Shown here: positions 63,501-64,000 of the stretch, piece by piece
Layout of the letters: each line of letters opens with the position of its first letter
Numbering within the stretch: position 1 is the stretch's first letter
NCBI RefSeq assembly: GCF_003244315.1
Contig: NZ_QKWH01000003.1
Coordinates: 284,243-348,242 of the forward strand
DNA from: Xylanimonas oleitrophica
Lineage (GTDB): Bacteria > Actinomycetota > Actinomycetes > Actinomycetales > Cellulomonadaceae
Length of the DNA: 64,000 bases
Direction: 5' to 3'
Position numbers and translations under genes: made by a program
The notes under the pieces: generated by a model
Databases searched by the model: none
Told to the model about the DNA's origin: nothing
Seen by the model: only the letters and a program-made list of their open reading frames with translations

Positions 63501-64000
63501 GGTGCCGATGGTGCTGGACCCGGCGTACGCGGGTGATGGTTCGGACCTGGTGGTGGTGCCGGTGGTGTCCTCGCCGGCGTCGGGCACGGTCGAGGGCGAG
63601 CCGGTGGACTTCGCGGACGTGATGGGTGATCCGTCGGCGGACCTGTCGATCACGAAGGTGGCGACCAGCGGTGACCCGGTGGCTCCGGGGGAGACGTTCT
63701 CCTACGAGCTGACGGTGGTCAACGACGGTCCGTCGGTGGCTGTGGGTGTGGTGGTCACGGACGTGCTGCCGGTGACGTTGTCGCTGGTGTCGGCCGAGGG
63801 CTGCACGGGTCCGGCGGGTCAGTACGGGGCCACGGTGACGTGCGAGGTCGGGACGCTGGCCGTGGGCGGGGACGCGGTGTTCGTGGTCCAGGTGCGGATC
63901 GACCCGTCCTACACCGGTGACGGTGCCGACATCGTGAACACGGCCTCGGTCACGGCCGAGACGGCCGACCCCGACCCCGCCAACAACCAGACCACCGCGG
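51559..64000 (+). CDS. Giant secreted DUF11-repeat protein with N-terminal ricin-type lectin domain (partial)
   Basis: Open from ATG 51559 (GGGGAA before it) to the window end: more than 4,147 residues without a stop. A long Sec signal peptide (RPGSVVAALGLVLGSLMLVV, cleavage near AAA-PAEG) leads to a ricin-like beta-trefoil (about 40-193). Its blocks are NLCWTAVDRTVQGRIVLANC, NNRNQRWNVL, SQFCVDNFGNQTTNQDL and VCINIDGAAGGD. A strand-rich linker (194-342) follows. From about 343 at least 29 DUF11 repeats of about 130 residues occur. Each has a P-G-x-T/Q-F-x-Y segment, the core N-x-GPS, a LPAxLxFV loop and an Asp-rich close such as DPAYTGDGSD and DPxPxNN. It is probably a stalk-like surface adhesin binding carbohydrate; the cell-wall anchor would be beyond the window. 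It interrupts the usual path from pdxS to pdxT. Confidence 0.93.
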   Translation, partial: MRHWRWTRPGSVVAALGLVLGSLMLVVPVTPVAAAPAEGTVTNVMIRPSAATNLCWTAVDRTVQGRIVLANCDTNNRNQRWNVLNDNRIFLVNVGDNNSSQFCVDNFGNQTTNQDLRLTVTCGTGDRNAIWDYHRTANGSVPQGAFQNPSANVCINIDGAAGGDPITSGSRLINWGCAGGTNGNRYQSFSIGQSDIAVAAAPATTSVTPGTTVSITYNLTTTANALQTSYFNSFDVRTTTTSGSGTFQLSSSTGRTGEAQNAYQAGSLSNNVLTFATRGQEDRVGIWRPGISGAVTVSGTVPANAMPGTTYQVCGTQTSAITYDANAANNSSCTTITVAAFQADLAMTTSGSQNLTRLVTSGQQISLPYTLTNNGPSSVNAPTVTFQLPATLTGAAVSPPTGWTCTGSATTQTCTGPAGFANAATALFTVTGTVASGQTAGATIGAVTATAGVSGQFADPTPANNASTNTLQVRNEVTVSVDKARPGAGVVNPGDQVTFTVTVTNEGTNRATGVTMTDNVPTSLTGVTWTCAASSGATCGAASGSGNAISTTLDISPGATVTYTITGTVAPAAAGTTITNTASVSTSGTNSGTATDSDSVQVRATTDLAITAQPVELPPGGTATMTVTVTNNGPAALTQNATVVLTPPTGITFGTAPDACAPGSGGTLVCTLTTLAAGSSTNLQVQVASDPGMAPGTTLDGTGVVNYTLDPVPANNTVALPFAITDVASNFAVQSVTTTPNVTPGQTGTLTATIINHGPSTSTAATQVTVLVSAAQNAALTSAGLPEQCAFVSADEITCGVPAGVTPGQTITYTFTYAVPASASENATYGGGTVSVLNEDDPVPSDDSQPWTLTTGGRSADMSITKTGPADAVTPGQTFPYTLTVTNAGPSYATGPVSVVDQLPPGLTFVSYTHGGALDKTCVADGQVVTCTISGDFPVGVTGTIELTVQLDPAYTGDGSDIVNSATVASQSTDPNPANNQTSAGLAAGAPDATLTLTKAPTSETPVAPGGTFAYEIVVSNAGPSAARDVVVTDPLPAQLAFVGSTQCAGPVGEYGATVTCGLGTVAPGSSQVVVVNVQLDPSYAGDGTDVANVATATSPDADPATNEETPAGLPGGSVAEASADVLIEKHLATTGAVSPGQQVTYRLNVSNQGPSTAAGITVTDVLPAGMVLVSAEGCTADGQTLTCGPVETLAPSDTLAYEIVAQIDPGYTGDGSEMINSASVTSTTPDPETGNNTASAPAPSVTDAQSDLAVHKDLATTTEIEPGEAFDYVVTVTNYGPSTATGVVVTDALPAQLAFVPSGATGSATSPECALGDGGAVQCAVPGSLAVGDQATFTITAQLDQAYPPGGDAQDISNTVTVAAATADPEPANNSHTLVGLPVGEGFNHLQLSKTVVQEGGAPPTVAPGETFQYVITVVNGGPSVAPNPVLTENLGAGLTFVSYPDGCAPSSGNPQQLVCSGAAFGYGALPVDVPVELLVTVRLDPDFTGTADDLTNQAEVISEYEHYTEENEEDRQDTITGGIVIGSPTSDLALDKRLATTGPVVAGNMLDYELTVTNNGPSISEGVSVTDTLPAGLTYVGGNTECAVSGQELTCAYPDLAPGASTTYYFRAQIDSDYTGDAAGLVNEATVTSATTDPDLSNNTSTAQAPDLGAPQADLTIAKQLFTTGDPVVPGETFQYLVRLINNGPSDAQDVTITENLPAELEFVADGTGVYDPATHSVTYSWDDLGPSELVQLVTVRLAEDYTGTGDQTPPGEIANNVVITSSTADPDETNNSATVTGIPVADPSADLSVDKFTDATAVAPGQTFDYSITVANAGPSTSTGVTVTDTLPAELALVASEQCTGPTGEYGAEVTCDVGTLASGTETTLTVTVQLSPDYVGDGEDVVNTATVTADTADPEPGNDSDDAPVPATQPTASLTFTKTANVTGPIAPGETFTYTLSVTNDGPSVARNVLVTDQLPAALALAEAATCTGDIGVYGGLVTCGPVEALAVDETVTYTIEVQIDPAYTGDGSDIVNSASVSSDTAMPEGSDTGAQAPLPDGATVERQADLALTKTGPATVVAGGQATFTLNVANAGPSDATDVVVTDTLPDGMTYYDADGATCSADGQTVTCQVGSVPQGQSVDVTLDVQVDAGVADGTTLTNTAVVSLPEGITDPVSDNDEASASVTVSTEAAVTVTETPPSSLTAGTDATYQLVVRNDGPSDAQDVVITYELDPNLTFVADPDGYCTADGQTVTCTIPSVPAGQTVTVPITVAVDPATPAGHQPVNTGAVTTGTTNTVPADEQFVPADPASIPAVAVLADVVVTKEPVGDEAPTPGGEVQYVVTVTNAGPSTATDVVLVDDVPAVLRLLAAESDAGGACTPAGDAFGDDVTCDVAAALAPGDTVTYTLTTELDPAYAGDGAAVLNVARADAATPDPDESNNDASAGLPGGGAGAPQADLSLTKSLASTDPVTPGETFVYLLQIANAGPSAAVNPRVVDTLPAGLEFVAGREAGAPAGEAPQWPCSANGTTITCSYEGAADSTWPPGSTTTLEIEVRLDPAYTGDGSDLVNSAVIESDTADPVPGNSGGTVDGAPAGDPQAELMLRKTMDPPQGASAIVPGGIVEMDLLIENLGPSAATGLALTDALPAQLAFVDSDTCTGTAGQYGGTVTCAADGSLGLGDRQQHRVLLRLDPAYTGDGSDVENSADLTWYTGEPYEGQTTATATLDGWVSDASADLALDKSTTAADVAPGGELVYDLTVTNAGPSAAAGTQVVDTLPAELTFVSAEPDVCTADGQVVTCALGEVAPGGTQGIALTVQLDPGYTGDGAQVVNTAEVTAATADPDTSDNTASASVPAGQPRADVSITKAATTQTPLVPGQTFAYELTVDNAGPSTARNVLVIDTLPAQLRFVGSPDGACTGPEEGFGGTVECGPVLALAPDADPLTYTVEVQLDPAYAGDGTDVVNTATAEVDTTDLNLANNTATAALPGGTVEDPSATLTLAKAFTGDPVVPGERTQVTLTVTNEGPSSVTEGLVVTDDLPAELAFVSAAQPEVCAGPVGQLGGTVTCQVGSLAAGESVELVLNLLVDPGYTGDGSDILNTATVDSPVSDPVSTDPVSMEGLVGDPVAELSVDSSVGTPGGGPLVPGERADVTVSVGNAGPSVARDVTVTVPVPEGMTVDPASLPEGCELSADGASVVCTIAEIPVGGSADVTVPMVLDPAYAGDGSDLVVVPVVSSPASGTVEGEPVDFADVMGDPSADLSITKVATSGDPVAPGETFSYELTVVNDGPSVAVGVVVTDVLPVTLSLVSAEGCTGPAGQYGATVTCEVGTLAVGGDAVFVVQVRIDPSYTGDGADIVNTASVTAETADPDPANNQTTAGIRGGETAPGRSDLTVVGDVRTPDGGPVTPGTDFDVVFVVGNEGPSTARDVQVVYELPEGVSLVTAGDGCTVTGRTVTCVIDEIGVGDVVELPITVRLDPAYTGDGTDIPNVATVTSPTSDPVTSAPVTLEDLVGEPSADLRLDKSVEPAQLPEGGITPGDSFDYVLTVTNDGPSAASGVTITDTLPAELSAGTVPDGCAVEGQVVTCAVGDLALGASAAVRITVQLATDYVGDGSDVVNTAEVTAATADPDTSANTASTSVPAGQPWADLSLTKATASETPVAPGQTFAYELTVANAGPSAATGLVVTDELPAQLRFVGSPDATCAETVAGYGGTVECTLASLAVGATHTFTVQVQLDPAFRGLASDVTNVAVVTSDTTDLHTFPTRDAAGLPGGEIADPTADVVVGTTVVTPDGAPVVPGGEPFQVVHTISNNGPSVARNVVVTYPVPEGLQLVDLPPGCSVGSPVTCVIDELAPGDQVSFPITMRVDPAYVGDGSDIVNTVTVQSPASGVVTSDPVSMEGLVGDPVAELSVDSSVGTPGGGPLVPGERADVTVSVGNAGPSVARDVTVTVPVPEGMTVDPASLPEGCELSADGASVVCTIAEIPVGGSADVTVPMVLDPAYAGDGSDLVVVPVVSSPASGTVEGEPVDFADVMGDPSADLSITKVATSGDPVAPGETFSYELTVVNDGPSVAVGVVVTDVLPVTLSLVSAEGCTGPAGQYGATVTCEVGTLAVGGDAVFVVQVRIDPSYTGDGADIVNTASVTAETADPDPANNQTTA
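60862..61657 (+). repeat. 796-bp internal duplication, copy 1
   Basis: Same as 63205-64000 except for one base (60969 G against 63312 C). It spans a GNAGPSVA repeat, an NDGPSVA repeat and the start of the next spacer. Codon use inside (GTG, GGT, TCG, GCT favoured) differs from the GTC/GCC/ACC-rich flanks. Confidence 0.95.
63205..64000 (+). repeat. 796-bp internal duplication, copy 2 (reaches the window edge)
   Basis: Second copy, offset 2,343 bp (781 codons, frame kept) from copy 1. It is still identical at the last base of the window, so the true repeat is longer than 796 bp. Confidence 0.95.

Noticed and set aside
52587..64000. CRISPR array or satellite DNA
   Set aside because: The periodicity is about 390 bp, coding, in frame and protein-level; there are no short identical repeats with unique spacers.

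Overview
The base composition (mostly above 70% G+C, strong G/C third-position bias), frequent GTG starts, the phosphatidylinositol-mannoside genes and the gene order around thrS all point to a high-G+C actinobacterium, most likely a member of the Micrococcales near Cellulomonas or Cellulosimicrobium. This is inferred from content only; no 16S gene is in the window.

Layout. 1-4.5 kb: start of a glycogen debranching enzyme, two small unknown genes, a five-gene tRNA cluster (Gly-Cys-Val and Gly-Val, apparently a duplication including promoters and terminators) and a pabB-pabC pair. 4.64-11.2 kb: a lower-G+C island of about 6.5 kb inserted in tRNA-Val(CAC), bounded by a 44-bp perfect direct repeat. 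It carries a frameshifted tyrosine integrase, a type II restriction-modification pair of the PaeR7I/XhoI type, a broken type I restriction HsdR tail and a GIY-YIG protein with an unassigned C-terminal domain. 11.4-19.5 kb: cytochrome P450, short-chain dehydrogenase, an MFS exporter divergent from its probable HTH regulator with a perfect 40-nt operator palindrome between them, and a LytTR two-component pair. 19.5-26.8 kb: glycosyltransferase, GtrA-like flippase and two GH3 glycosidases, one membrane-anchored with inverted domain order. 27.2-32.6 kb: an ABC/FtsX exporter, a CtaG-like/DUF2243 membrane pair and a phosphoesterase.

32.6-43.4 kb: an operon joining a haem-oxygenase-like diiron protein, a glycosyltransferase with an Asp/His-rich tail and a CDGSH protein; ChaB and DUF2188-like small proteins; a stand-alone ScoMcrA-head/zinc-ribbon protein; a cupin-like protein; a ZIP transporter; two alpha/beta hydrolases; a polyol dehydrogenase; an APH-like kinase; a family 5 uracil-DNA glycosylase; and a small membrane protein behind two FadR-like operators. 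43.7-51.3 kb: thrS-HIT-pgsA-patA-pimA-(LemA-like)-pdxS-Nudix, mostly with start/stop overlaps. It matches the order known from Mycobacterium tuberculosis (Rv2614c to Rv2606c) and builds the phosphatidylinositol mannoside anchor.

51.56 kb to the end: one open reading frame of more than 4,147 codons that leaves the window. It encodes a secreted protein with an N-terminal ricin-type beta-trefoil and at least 29 DUF11 repeats. A 796-bp segment of it occurs twice, 2,343 bp apart, with a single mismatch and codon usage unlike the rest of the gene.
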